A stretch of DNA of 64,000 nt from Pseudonocardia alaniniphila (GTDB taxonomy: Bacteria; Actinomycetota; Actinomycetes; Mycobacteriales; Pseudonocardiaceae). Shown piece by piece: positions 18,501-26,915 of the stretch. Under the pieces are notes generated by a model. The model was given only the letters and a program-made list of their open reading frames with translations, did no database searches and was not told the DNA's origin. Location: contig NZ_JAKXMK010000038.1 of assembly GCF_022524485.1 (NCBI RefSeq), forward strand, positions 1 through 64,000, read 5' to 3'. The first letter of the stretch is position 1. Each line of letters opens with the position of its first letter. The position numbers and the translations under genes are program-made.

Positions 18501-20481
18501 GGCGGAAGCGCACGGCGTCACGAAGCCCGGTCTCCACCACCAGGACGCCCTCAGCGAGGAGCGGCGCCAGCTGCAGCTCCACGACACCCGCCGGAGCGGC
18601 GGTGGCTATCGGCAACAGGCTCACCTCGATGCGTCCACCCAAGCACGCCATCGCCTCGACCAGCTCGCGGGAGGTCGGCGGCATCGCCGCGACCCGCGCC
18701 GCCAGCAGCTCGGCCACCTGGGGTTTGCCCAGGTGAGCCCGCGCGGCCGCGTCGTCCCACCGCCACCCGGCGCCTGTCACCGTCAGCACGCCCTCGTGTC
18801 GCAGGGCGTTGAGCAACTCCACCGTCTCGTACGGGTTGCCGGACGTGCGCTCGTTGATCACCTCGACCAGGCCCGCTGCCGCGGCGCGCTCGACGTGCAG
18901 CATCTCGGCGACCATGGTGACCAGGCTCGGCACCGGCAAGTTGCCCAGCTCCAGCAGTCGCACGCCGTCCTGCTCGCGCCACCGGGCCAGCAGCGCGGCC
19001 CGCGGATGTGCCGGGTCCACCTCGTCTTCTCGGTAGGCCCCCACCAGCAACAGGCCCTCGACCGGCTCCTCGCTCAGCACGAGATCGACGAATCCGAGCG
19101 GGGTGCGCCCGCCCCACTGCATATCGTCGACGAACACGACCACCGGCCGTTCCCGCGATGCAACCGCCCGCAACACCTGCACAGCCGCCCGCTGCATGCG
19201 CACCTGAGCGGTCAGCGGATCCCCCGCGTCGGGCGCCACCCCCAACAGCGCGGCGAACTCCGGGAGCACCGCACTCAACAGACCCGCGTTGGCCCCAACC
19301 GCCTCGACGATCCGTCCGCGCACCACGCTGAGCTTGTCCTCCGGCTCGGCCAGGAGCAGCCTGCCCAACGCCCGGAACGACTGGAAACCCGCGCTGCACT
19401 CCAAATCCCGCCGGTACTGGTCGAACTTGCCGGCGACGAACCAGCCGTCCCGGCCCGTCACCATCGGTCGCAGCTGATCCACCAGTGCGCTCTTGCCCAC
19501 CCCGGTCGAGCCGCTGACCAGCACTCCCTGGCAGCGGCCCGTCAGCGCCTCCTCGAAAGCGGCCTCCAGCGCGGCCATCTCGGCCTCGCGTCCCACGAGC
19601 CGGGAGGGCGGTAGCAGCCGCGCCGAAACGTCGTGCTCGCCGATACGCACCGGAGCGGCCACCGGATGTGCCTGTGCCTCGCACACCTGCTCCAGGTCGT
19701 AGGCCAGGCCTTCCGCGGTCTGGTAGCGGTGGTCGGGTTCCTTCTCCAGCAGTCGCATGACGATCTCGGACAACGGCCTCGGCAGAGCCGGGTTCACCTG
19801 GGCAGGCGGCACCGGAACGCGAGCCAGGTGATCGTGTGTGAGGCGCAACGGGTCGCCCGAGCCGAACGGCGGATCGCCCGTTGCCAGCTCGTACAGCGTC
19901 GCGCCCAACGCGTACAGATCGGCCCGCTGGTCCACCGACCGGCCGGTGCGGCCGGTCTGCTCGGGGGCGAGATAGGCAAGCGACCCGACGATCTCGGTGT
20001 GGTGCGTGAACGCCGGACGCAGCTCGGCGATCGAGGTCGCCAACGCGAAACCGACCAGGCACGGAGCGCCGTCACGGGAGACGACGATGTTGGCCGGAGT
20101 GATGTCGCGGTGCATCACCCCCCGGCGGTGCATTCCTGCCACCGCCCGAGCCAGTGCCGTCGCCAGCCGGATCAGCTCGTCGACGGCCAGCGGTGTGGCC
20201 AGGTCGGCCAGGGTGATCTCACCGGCGTCGGCGAGCACGATCGACCCCGGGTACCGCGGCGCATCCAGCAGCTGCGCGACCCCGTCGGCGCCACGGAGCC
20301 GCTCCAGGATCGCCACCTCGTGTCGCAGCCGCCGCTGCGCGTCCGGCCCCAGCGGCTCCTTGCGGACAACGGCGCCCCCCGGCAGGGACAGCCGGGTCAC
20401 CCGCGTACGTGCACTCACCCGCAGCGGTGCCGCAGCCGGAGCGGGCGGATCCCGGCCCGGCAGCACGCTGTCCGTCCCCAT
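15508..20481 (-). CDS. Giant kinase-ATPase-GAF-histidine kinase fusion, kinase domain probably inactive
   Basis: A 1657-residue cytoplasmic signalling protein. Residues 20-270 form a protein-kinase fold: Lys41 (VVRKE), HRDITPAN at 124-131 and APEQ are present, but the DFG position reads GFA (144-146), so the Mg-binding Asp is lost, and the usual HRDxK lysine is Thr. Residues 295-560 are an AAA-type ATPase with Walker A GSTGVGKS (324-331) and a VFVDD Walker B. About 600-1280 is helical, TPR-like. A GAF domain covers 1282-1440. The C-terminus is a HisKA_3 histidine kinase with His1466 (LHDGAQQ) and a GLVGLTDRAEALGG G-box. ATG 20481 has GGAGG upstream. No response regulator is adjacent. Confidence 0.93.
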   Translation of the reverse strand: MGTDSVLPGRDPPAPAAAPLRVSARTRVTRLSLPGGAVVRKEPLGPDAQRRLRHEVAILERLRGADGVAQLLDAPRYPGSIVLADAGEITLADLATPLAVDELIRLATALARAVAGMHRRGVMHRDITPANIVVSRDGAPCLVGFALATSIAELRPAFTHHTEIVGSLAYLAPEQTGRTGRSVDQRADLYALGATLYELATGDPPFGSGDPLRLTHDHLARVPVPPAQVNPALPRPLSEIVMRLLEKEPDHRYQTAEGLAYDLEQVCEAQAHPVAAPVRIGEHDVSARLLPPSRLVGREAEMAALEAAFEEALTGRCQGVLVSGSTGVGKSALVDQLRPMVTGRDGWFVAGKFDQYRRDLECSAGFQSFRALGRLLLAEPEDKLSVVRGRIVEAVGANAGLLSAVLPEFAALLGVAPDAGDPLTAQVRMQRAAVQVLRAVASRERPVVVFVDDMQWGGRTPLGFVDLVLSEEPVEGLLLVGAYREDEVDPAHPRAALLARWREQDGVRLLELGNLPVPSLVTMVAEMLHVERAAAAGLVEVINERTSGNPYETVELLNALRHEGVLTVTGAGWRWDDAAARAHLGKPQVAELLAARVAAMPPTSRELVEAMACLGGRIEVSLLPIATAAPAGVVELQLAPLLAEGVLVVETGLRDAVRFRHDRTREVILEGLDSQRWRALQLAMARRLAEVPQLFAVAAEQYLAVIDDVTDAGERQRAVRLLRRAADQAALVGECALVNGLLVAAQQLIEPEETAALMEVHTRRHAALYSLGRLEEADEEYRTIEGMCPDAIRRADATAVQVRSLTHRERFREAFDLGLESLSECGIIPPAADQLDQELAQRFEYLHRWLATDAAEDLARPEITDPRLLAAIRLLDAILPTAYFADHSMLAWLSLEGLRIWIEHGPGRTLFGAGCFASLHAVAQRGDSAAGYQALRRLLEVGEARGYEPETSHARWMFAVLSCWFEPIENSVHAAQRARDGLIAGGDHAYAGYAYYATVYLLQDCTPTLDHLIDQVEAALAFVRRTGNEQTGQALAGHRWLADVLRGELLVGAGDAVPADRYADNPLALFRAHLTRAIVAAIFGNSAALIEHTAAAAMPLPATLGTYPSAVAHLLRGLALAEQARVCHGDESTALLSELDETMRWLAARAADAPDNFVHLLRLLEAERAWAAGDYRVAGLAFDAARREVAGRARPWHRALISERAARFYLARGLEHAGRDLLAQARQLYAAWGASAKVDQLDWAYPTLRPHADATAGQDGDQPADLLHHHGTVTTGTLDLLGILSASQALSSETTIDRLHARVVEVLSEMTGATGVQLLLWNTERNDWLLPAPDSKAAQVTGTAEDHVVPLSVLRYVQRTGEPLVVPDAAGDDRFARDPYFADLDCCSLLAVPILSRGRLRAVLLLENRLIRAAFTAERLDAVILIAGQLAVSLDNTQLYAELTTSRARIVTTADKTRRRIERDLHDGAQQELVALALQARAAQALVPPDADELAAQLDDLATRAGSALDELRELARGIHPALLAEGGLPPALHTLAGRCPVPVEMDIHTDGRLPEQIETAAYYLVAEALTNVAKHAHATSVHVTIDTTEGDTGTVLRVCVRDDGRGGADPTRGTGLVGLTDRAEALGGHLSIHTTPGAGTTLSAELPLPPAHPNSG

Positions 20482-20890
20482 CCGACACCTCCGCGGGCGC
20501 TTCTACGCTTGACCGCCTCCAGCCCGACAACGCTCGCTGTTGCGGTACCGCCAGGTCCAACGCCGTGCTCGGTCTCGATGAACCTGACGCAGGCGAGCAT
20601 CCCCCGGGTAGCTCGGAGACCGACGATCACGGCTGCGGGGCCGTGAACGGAGTCTCTGCAGCAGCACCGGGGAAATACCCGCTGAGCTGCGCGAGCCTGC
20701 GGTGCGACTCTACCGGGAGACCAGGCTCGAGCCGATGGCGCGACGGCCGGCCGCGCAACTGACACGGATCCCGTCAGGACGAAAAGGTCCGCGGCGAGCG
20801 ACGCCGGCCTTCACCAGAGCCCACGGTGTTCGCTTCCGGCCCCAGCCTCGATCTGACAACCTGCACACATGACGTCGATCCGAAAGGTCC
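20482..20890. promoter_or_regulatory. 409-base divergent intergenic region
   Basis: It lies between the leftward giant kinase gene and the small rightward gene at 20891. Frames here show no coherent protein. It must hold the kinase promoter; no specific operator is recognised. Confidence 0.3.
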
Positions 20891-21280
20891 ATGCCGCGTA
20901 GGCACCCCGCCCGCGTACGCGCCCTCCCCCGGCGACAGCGGCCCACCGCGATCCCGGGCCTTCCGATCTCGACGAGCCGCGCTCTCGACAGGCTCGGGCG
21001 ACGCCCGCTCACATCGAGAAGCATCAGCAGCGATCTGGCCACCTGGCGCAGGGTCGCGCGTATGCCGCGATCGGCCCTCTGCAGAGCCAACAACGATTGG
21101 GTCCGGTTCGTCGGGCCGCTCGCCCGCACCACGCTCGAAGAGGCGATGCTCGCTCTGAACCGGCGTCAGCGTGCAGCGCTCCGTCGTGAGGTCGCGCCGC
21201 TGGACGTCCTGTTCGAACAGAAGACCCTAAACGATCCGCTGGCGAACCCGTCTCTGCCCTGGTGGTCCAGACGCTGCTGA
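20891..21280 (+). CDS. Small basic hypothetical protein, 129 aa
   Basis: No family is named. ATG 20891 has GAAAGG a few bases upstream. The N-terminal 60 residues are very basic (MPRRHPARVRALPRRQRP). The C-terminal half looks like a folded helical domain: EEAMLALNRRQRAALRREV, then PLDVLFEQKTLNDPLANPS and WWSRRC. That ending has the look of a conserved actinomycete small protein. It stands alone, with the kinase gene divergent on one side and the CoxG-like set convergent on the other. It might bind nucleic acid given its charge, but this is speculative. Confidence 0.55.
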   Translation: MPRRHPARVRALPRRQRPTAIPGLPISTSRALDRLGRRPLTSRSISSDLATWRRVARMPRSALCRANNDWVRFVGPLARTTLEEAMLALNRRQRAALRREVAPLDVLFEQKTLNDPLANPSLPWWSRRC

Positions 21281-21308
21281 GCCGGGTGGCCGCGACGAGG
21301 TCCTCTCC

Positions 21309-21554
21309 TCAGAACCAGCGAGTCTTGTCGACGACGTTGATCAGGTCTCGGCCCGCGACGAACCGCCGGGCGTTCTCGGGCTCCTCATGACCGTCGGGCA
21401 CGACAACGAGCCGCAGGACGTGGCGATGACCCTGCAGGTCCGGGACACGCGCGGAGTCCCGCGCGCCGACCTCCGCCAGGGTTGGCCTCCATATCGGCAG
21501 TTCGGGACCGGGAACCGCGCTGGACACAGGTGGGCGGCCCCAAACGTCGATCAT
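21309..21554 (-). CDS. Possible small protein at the end of the molybdenum hydroxylase set
   Basis: An 81-residue frame starting MIDVWGRPPVSSAVPG and ending NVVDKTRWF. The stretch VLRLVVVPDGHEEPENARRFV reads like protein, yet no ribosome site precedes the ATG and no family is recognised. It follows the CoxG-like gene on the same strand after 77 bases. It may be a real short gene or the 3' remnant of a decayed one. Confidence 0.3.
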   Translation of the reverse strand: MIDVWGRPPVSSAVPGPELPIWRPTLAEVGARDSARVPDLQGHRHVLRLVVVPDGHEEPENARRFVAGRDLINVVDKTRWF

Positions 21555-21631
21555 CAGCGTACGGGGTGATCGTCGACGTGGAGCGCCCCGGCGGACGTGA
21601 GCCCGACGCCGGGCACGTCGAGCGTGACGAG

Positions 21632-22057
21632 CTAGGCGCACGCCGCGGAGGAGACGAGCAGGTCGCCGATCGCACGACGCGCCACATCGAGCGCGACCCG
21701 CTGCCCGACGCTCGCCGCAGGTCCACGCACCCAGACGTCGGCTTCCCACCTGACGACCGTGCCCTCGGGCGCCTCGACGAAGGAGATCGCCAATTCCACG
21801 TCGATCACGTGCGGACCGCGGCGTCCGTGGACGCGCAGCGAAGCGCCGCTCTCGTCCGCTCGTTCGGTCACGACGCGGGCGGCGATCGGCTGGCTGCCGA
21901 ACGGCGTGGCCGGGGTGACGAGAGCGGTGAACCCGCCATCCGGCGTGGAGGCGACATCGCTGAGTGCCTCCACCCCGGCCAGCTTTTCCGGCTGCGTCCC
22001 CAGGACGCGCAGGGCTCCCACGCTCGAGGCCGCCGTGAACTGCCCGCCGACCTTCAC
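21632..22057 (-). CDS. CoxG-like SRPBCC protein
   Basis: A 141-residue protein of the CoxG/SRPBCC fold, starting MKVGGQFTAASS. Members of this family accompany molybdenum hydroxylases and help attach or mature them at the membrane; true CoxG carries a C-terminal membrane helix, which this shorter protein lacks. VELAISFVEAPEGTVVRWEADVWV is the strand-rich core. Its ATG overlaps the stop of the large hydroxylase subunit (ATGA), so it is the fourth gene of a coupled series. Role in hydroxylase maturation is inferred from the family and position. Confidence 0.78.
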   Translation of the reverse strand: MKVGGQFTAASSVGALRVLGTQPEKLAGVEALSDVASTPDGGFTALVTPATPFGSQPIAARVVTERADESGASLRVHGRRGPHVIDVELAISFVEAPEGTVVRWEADVWVRGPAASVGQRVALDVARRAIGDLLVSSAACA

Positions 22058-24504
22058 CGCGCCACCCGCACCTTCGCGTCGTCGAGACCGTTGAGCACGT
22101 CCAGGACCCGCTCGGGTGGGTTGAACGAGTCGAGCACCATGCCGGCGTCACCGACGGCGTCCTGGATGGCCGCGCACACGGCGTGCAGCGGGGCGCCACC
22201 GCCCTCGCCCATGCCCTTGGCCCCGATCGGGGTGAACGGCGACGGGCTGATCACGTTGTCGTAGCGGAGCGACGGCATGTCCATCGCGGTGGCGGCGTGG
22301 TAGTCGTAGAAGTTCGCCGCTGTCGGCTGCCCGTCGGCGGTGAAGCCGAAGTGCTCGTACAGCGCGCCGGAGATTCCGTGCGCGGCCGCACCGTGCACCT
22401 GCCCCTCGATCACCATCGGGTTGATGGGCGTGCCGCAGTCATCGACCATGCCGTAGCGCAGGATCGTCGTCTGACCCGTCTCCTCGTCGATCTCCACCAC
22501 GCACGCGTGGATCTGGGAGGCGTAGGTGAGGCTGAGGTTGCCGTACCTGCGGTCGAGGTCGAGGCTCTCGAAGGGGGCGCGATAGATGGCGCGGCCGACG
22601 AGACCCACCTCGTCGGCGATGTCGGCGGGCAGATCCGACGGGGAGAAGTGCACGATCCCCGCCACCGCCGCGAACGGCAGCGCACGCTCCGGCTCTCCGC
22701 GCACCACCGCCTGGCCGCCGACGAGCTCGATGTCATCCGCAGACGCACCCAGGATCGCCGCGGCCACCAGCCGGATCTCCCGGGCGAGCTTCCTCGTGGC
22801 GTTGAGGATGGCTCCGATCCCGGTGACGGCGAACTGCGAGGCGTACGAGCCGGAGAAACCGGTCTGCGCCGAGAGCGAGGAGTCGCCGCCGCGGTGCACG
22901 ATCACGTCGTCGTAGGCGACGCCGAGCATGTCGGACACCACCTGCGCCACGGTGGTCTCGTGCCCCTGGCCGAACGCGACGCCCCCGGTGATCGCGTAGA
23001 TCGAGCCATCGGCGCCCATCCGGACCAGTCCGCCTTCGCTGTTCCCGCCGAAGGGGAGGTGCTCGTAGATGATGCGGGCCTGGCCGAAGTTGTTGGTGCC
23101 GGAGTCCAGGGTCGAACCGATCCCGATGCCGATCCGCTTTCCGGATCCGCGCACCTGCTCTTGCAGCTTCCGGGCGTCCTCGTAGTCGATGAGGTCGAGC
23201 GCCTTGCGCAGCGAGAGCGGGAGGTCGCCGGAGTCGTACACGCATCCGTTGACGGTGGTGTAGGGGTACTGATCAGGCTGCACATAGTTCTGCAGCCGGA
23301 ACTCCACGGGATCGAAGCCCAACTTGTGGGCCGCGATGTCCATCATGCGTTCCACCAGCCACATGTGCTGCATGCGCGAGTACCCACGGACCGGGAGCAC
23401 CGGCCCCTTGTTGGTGTACACCGACCGGAACCGCACCTTGAGGTGCTTGAGCTGATAACAGGCGTTGGCAACGTGGGTCCAGATGACTGCGCCGAGCGGC
23501 TCGTAACGGGTATAGGCGCCCAGGTCGTCCACGGCGTCGTAACTCAGCCCGAGAACGGTGCCGTCGTCCTGGACGGCCAGCCTGACGTTGTGGAACCACC
23601 GCTCGTTGCCGTGCCCGCCGGTGAGGTGGTGCTCGGTGCGTGTCTCGGTCCAGCGCATCGGGCGGCCGAGCTTGCGCGCGAGCAGCGCCACCGCGGTGGC
23701 AGCGACGTACATGCCGATCTTCACGCCGAACGACCCGCCGAAGTCCTTGCTGACGATGCGGATCTTCTCCGCGGAGTGACGCAGCGCCGCCGCCATCATC
23801 AGCGTGGTGACCTGTGGCTGTGCGCAGCCACCGGTGATGGTGAAGGTGTCCGTGCCGCGGTCGTGCGCCGCGGTGACGGCGTTGCACTCCAGCGGCGTGG
23901 CCGAGAAGCGGTGGAAGTGCAGCTCGTCGACCTCGATCACGTGGTCGGCGTGCTCGAACATGAACTCGGTGTCGCCCCAGTCGTAGGTGCCGTCCCAGGC
24001 GACGTTCGAGCCGATCTGGTCGTGGACCAGTGGGGCTCCGTCCTGCACAGCGGCCCTGGCGTCGACGACGACCGGCAGCTGCTCGTAGTCGACCACCACC
24101 GCCGCGGCGGCATCGCGGGCCGCCTCGCGCGTCTCCCCCGCCACGGCGACCACGGCCTCGCCGACGAATCGCACCTTGCCACCGGAGGTCAGGCATCGGT
24201 CGACCTCGGCGTCGGCGGGCGGGCCCTGCAGTTCCATGAAGCCGTCGGTGAGCTCCTCGGACTCCTCCGGAAGCAGACAGCCGAGGTAGCCCTCCACCTG
24301 CTCGGTGGCCGACACATCGATCCCGACGATGCGGGCGTGCGCATAGGGCGAGCGGACGAAGACCACGTACCCGAGGTGGGCGATGGGGGTGTCGTCGCCG
24401 AACTCGCCCTGCGCCTTGAGGAGCCGGTCGTCCTCCTTGCGGGGCATCGCCCGGCCCGTCACCGGCCGGGTGCCGGCCTTCGTCGCGGGCTGCGTGGCGG
24501 TCAC
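22054..24504 (-). CDS. Molybdenum hydroxylase large subunit (xanthine dehydrogenase/CoxL family)
   Basis: The 816-residue molybdopterin-binding subunit of a xanthine oxidase-family enzyme. Visible are the FGGSFGVKIGMYV cofactor segment, GVAFGQGHETTVAQV, and the catalytic Glu in GMGEGGGAP near the C-terminus. The active-site loop reads PVRGYSRMQ; the Cys-containing AYxCSFR of true CO dehydrogenase is absent, so this is not CODH. The usual start is GTG 24504, which overlaps the stop of the iron-sulfur subunit (GTGA) and has GGAGG upstream. It would hydroxylate or oxidise an organic substrate using water; the substrate is unknown. P450, SDR and LysR genes upstream suggest one pathway. Confidence 0.92.
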   Translation of the reverse strand: MTATQPATKAGTRPVTGRAMPRKEDDRLLKAQGEFGDDTPIAHLGYVVFVRSPYAHARIVGIDVSATEQVEGYLGCLLPEESEELTDGFMELQGPPADAEVDRCLTSGGKVRFVGEAVVAVAGETREAARDAAAAVVVDYEQLPVVVDARAAVQDGAPLVHDQIGSNVAWDGTYDWGDTEFMFEHADHVIEVDELHFHRFSATPLECNAVTAAHDRGTDTFTITGGCAQPQVTTLMMAAALRHSAEKIRIVSKDFGGSFGVKIGMYVAATAVALLARKLGRPMRWTETRTEHHLTGGHGNERWFHNVRLAVQDDGTVLGLSYDAVDDLGAYTRYEPLGAVIWTHVANACYQLKHLKVRFRSVYTNKGPVLPVRGYSRMQHMWLVERMMDIAAHKLGFDPVEFRLQNYVQPDQYPYTTVNGCVYDSGDLPLSLRKALDLIDYEDARKLQEQVRGSGKRIGIGIGSTLDSGTNNFGQARIIYEHLPFGGNSEGGLVRMGADGSIYAITGGVAFGQGHETTVAQVVSDMLGVAYDDVIVHRGGDSSLSAQTGFSGSYASQFAVTGIGAILNATRKLAREIRLVAAAILGASADDIELVGGQAVVRGEPERALPFAAVAGIVHFSPSDLPADIADEVGLVGRAIYRAPFESLDLDRRYGNLSLTYASQIHACVVEIDEETGQTTILRYGMVDDCGTPINPMVIEGQVHGAAAHGISGALYEHFGFTADGQPTAANFYDYHAATAMDMPSLRYDNVISPSPFTPIGAKGMGEGGGAPLHAVCAAIQDAVGDAGMVLDSFNPPERVLDVLNGLDDAKVRVAR

Positions 24505-25067
24505 TGCCCCGCCTCCTCGTGAGCGGCGCCGTGCGGGAGCGGGACGACCTGACCTGCGGCCGCCCGGACAGCTCGCACGATGTTCTCGTAGCCGGTGCAA
24601 CGGCAGATGTTGCCCTTGAGCGCACGGCGCGTGGACGCTTCGGTGACGTCCTCGCCGGACTCGATGAAGTCGGTCGAGGTCATCAGCATGCCCGAGGTGC
24701 AGTAGCCGCACTGCAGGGCGTGGTGGCGCTTGAACGCGGCCTGCAGCTCGTTGAGCGTGCCGTCCTCCGCGGCGAGTCCGGCTGCCGTCTCCACGCTCGT
24801 GCCGTCGGCCTGCACGGCCAGGACCATGCAGGACTTGACCAGCTGACCGTCCCACCGGATGGTGCACGCCCCGCAGTTGCCCGTGTCGCATCCGATCTTG
24901 GGTCCGCGCTCGTCGAGCGCGTCCCGCAGCCAGTGCACGAGCAGCCGTCGCGACGGAACGGTGTCCCGCACGGTTCGGCCGTCCACCGTGACCGTGACGG
25001 GGTGGACGTCGGGCCCTGATGATCCGACCACGGCACCCTGCCGTGGACCCGCCTGTTCGATCGTCAC
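24501..25067 (-). CDS. Molybdenum hydroxylase [2Fe-2S] small subunit (CoxS family)
   Basis: A 188-residue electron-transfer subunit with two [2Fe-2S] clusters. The plant-ferredoxin domain has GCDTGNCGACTI and then a Cys in VKSC; the helical domain has CGYCTSGML and CRCTGY. It carries electrons from the Mo centre to FAD. An N-terminal extension of about 25 residues before VTVTVDGRTV is a little longer than usual, but GTG 25067 overlaps the upstream gene's stop and is likely right. It is the middle gene of the M-S-L order, the usual order in CoxMSL operons. Confidence 0.93.
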   Translation of the reverse strand: MTIEQAGPRQGAVVGSSGPDVHPVTVTVDGRTVRDTVPSRRLLVHWLRDALDERGPKIGCDTGNCGACTIRWDGQLVKSCMVLAVQADGTSVETAAGLAAEDGTLNELQAAFKRHHALQCGYCTSGMLMTSTDFIESGEDVTEASTRRALKGNICRCTGYENIVRAVRAAAGQVVPLPHGAAHEEAGQ

Positions 25068-25933
25068 GAGGCGCCTGCTTCGACTGCAGCGGCGACGGCC
25101 CGTCGCACCTGGACCTTGGACATGCGGCGCCGGTATTCGGCCGAGCAATGAACGTCGTCGACGACCTGCACGTCGGCGCGGTCGAACGCCTCGCAGGCGA
25201 CTGCGGCCAGCTCGGAGCCGGCCGGGCTTCCGGCCAGCGCGGCTTCGACGCCGTCGAGACGTTGCGGCGAGCCCAGGACCGCGCCGAGCACCACGCGCGC
25301 GGTCTGCACTGTGTGCTCGCGGACGTCGAGCCGAACGACGGCGCGGGCCATGGCCCATGAGTCCGCCCCCACCTGAAGGTGGCGGTGCACGACCCGGGTC
25401 CCGTCAGCCACCGCCGGGATCTCGACGGCCGCCAGGATCTCGCCGCGGCACAGCGCGGTCGTGAGCGTGCCCGTGAAGAACTCGGCAGCGCTCAGTCTCC
25501 GCTCGCCGCCGACCGCAGCCACGACGAACACCGCATCCAACGCCGTCAGCAACGGCGGGAAGTTGCTGGTCGGATCGTTGAGGCAGCAGTTGCCGCCGAT
25601 CGTTCCCCGGTTGCGGACCTGCCGGTCGACCAGGCCGGCCGCCATCGACGCGACCGCGGGTACGTGTTGCCGCACGACGGGGTCGGCGGCCAGCCGCGCG
25701 TAGGTCACCGCCGCACCGATGGCGATGCTCCCGTCGGCGGAGGCCGTGATCGTCGCGAGCTCATCGAGCCGGTGCACGTCCACCAGAGCCGTGGGCGCCA
25801 CCAGATCGAGCTTCATGGCGTTCACCAGCGTCTGGCCACCCGCAAGCACCGCAGCGCCCTCGATGGCAGCGAGCATCGACACGGCATCGCCGATCGATTG
25901 GGGGCGGAGATAACGGAAGGGTGGAAGGATCAT
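25064..25933 (-). CDS. Molybdenum hydroxylase FAD subunit (CoxM family)
   Basis: A 289-residue FAD-binding subunit. AVLAGGQTLVNAMKL is the first FAD motif (AGGxxL) and RNRGTIGGNCCLNDP is the second (TxGGN), followed by the C-terminal CO-dehydrogenase flavoprotein domain. It passes electrons from the iron-sulfur subunit to an acceptor. ATG 25933 is preferred since GAGG lies 8 bases before it; GTG 25939 is too close. It starts the coupled M-S-L-G group and lies 209 bases after the SDR gene on the same strand. Confidence 0.92.
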   Translation of the reverse strand: MILPPFRYLRPQSIGDAVSMLAAIEGAAVLAGGQTLVNAMKLDLVAPTALVDVHRLDELATITASADGSIAIGAAVTYARLAADPVVRQHVPAVASMAAGLVDRQVRNRGTIGGNCCLNDPTSNFPPLLTALDAVFVVAAVGGERRLSAAEFFTGTLTTALCRGEILAAVEIPAVADGTRVVHRHLQVGADSWAMARAVVRLDVREHTVQTARVVLGAVLGSPQRLDGVEAALAGSPAGSELAAVACEAFDRADVQVVDDVHCSAEYRRRMSKVQVRRAVAAAVEAGAS

Positions 25934-26141
25934 TGACACAACCTCGCATTTCCGGGGTTCTTCCCGAACGCCTCAGCCGACGCGAATTTCGTCGCCGTCC
26001 GGAGCGGAGCACTCGGCTCGTGCCGGTCAACGAACGGTACTCGACCCCCGGGCGACACAGGGAACGATCGCCGTCGATGCAACCCATCATTGTTGCCGAT
26101 AGTGTTGAAGTCGACATGGCGGCGGCGCGTTCCGAACCGGC

Positions 26142-26915
26142 TCAGGTGAAGACCCGGCCGCCATTCACGAATAGGTTCTGTCCGGTGACGAAGTCCGAGT
26201 CGCGGCTCACCAGGTAGTGCAGTGTCCCGACAAGGTCCTGCGGCACCATCTCACGCTTGAAGGCCCGTTCGTTCATGAGTGCCGTGCCCATGGCGGGATC
26301 CTGTCGTGACGAATAGCCCTCGTCGTGCGGTATGTAGCACGGTGAGATGGTGTTGACGGCGATCCCGTGCTCGCCGAGCTCGCGCGCCAACGCGCGCGTC
26401 AGGCCGACGATCGCCGCCTTCGACGAGACATAGTGAAGGAAGCCGGGTACGCCTGTGGGCACCGTCATCGACGAGGTGTTGACGATCTTGCCGTATCGGC
26501 GCTTCTTCATGTACGGATACACCGCCTTGCAGCACAGCCACGTGCCCATGACGTTGACGTCGAAGGCCATCTGCCAGTCCTTCGGGGTGAGCTCGTCGAA
26601 AGGCGTCTTCGCGATGCTCGTGAAGTACCCGGCGTTGTTGACCAGCGCGGTGATCGAACCCCACTCATCCACCACAGTCTCTGCCATCATTCTCGAGTCG
26701 TTCTCGCTGGTGACGTCCGCTTCGATGCCGAGCGCGTTCCCGCCGTTCTCCGTGATCTCCGCGGCGACGGCCCCAGGACCTGCGATGTCCGCGACGACGA
26801 CGCGGTAACCACGCTTCGCCAGATCCAGGCAGTACTGGCGGCCGATTCCCTTCGACCCGCCGGTGACGATGACGACGCCGTCGGTTGCCGACTGCCCCGT
26901 TGCTTGGTGCTGCAC
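26142..26915 (-). CDS. Short-chain dehydrogenase/reductase
   Basis: A 257-residue classical SDR. TGGSKGIG (residues about 18-25) binds NAD(P); ADIAG after the second strand, with an acidic residue, favours NAD. NNAG is present, and the catalytic Ser (NTSSMT) and YVSSK give the Ser-Tyr-Lys set. GQNLFVNGG near the end is typical. It probably oxidises an alcohol formed by the P450 or the Mo hydroxylase substrate chain (inference). GTG 26915 has GGAGGG 5 bases upstream. It sits between the P450 gene and the hydroxylase subunits, all on the minus strand. Confidence 0.9.
   Translation of the reverse strand: MQHQATGQSATDGVVIVTGGSKGIGRQYCLDLAKRGYRVVVADIAGPGAVAAEITENGGNALGIEADVTSENDSRMMAETVVDEWGSITALVNNAGYFTSIAKTPFDELTPKDWQMAFDVNVMGTWLCCKAVYPYMKKRRYGKIVNTSSMTVPTGVPGFLHYVSSKAAIVGLTRALARELGEHGIAVNTISPCYIPHDEGYSSRQDPAMGTALMNERAFKREMVPQDLVGTLHYLVSRDSDFVTGQNLFVNGGRVFT

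Noticed and set aside
17206-19614. An 802-residue open frame antisense to the giant kinase gene
   Set aside because: It is a shadow of high-GC coding DNA on the other strand; the product is low-complexity and matches no family, while the minus strand has full domain motifs.
22183-24522. A 779-residue open frame antisense to the Mo hydroxylase large subunit
   Set aside because: Composition is that of a reverse shadow, and the minus-strand gene has clear catalytic motifs and coupled neighbours.
22054-25933. Identification as aerobic CO dehydrogenase
   Set aside because: The large subunit lacks the AYxCSFR loop and its cysteine, which true CO dehydrogenases need for the Cu-Mo centre.
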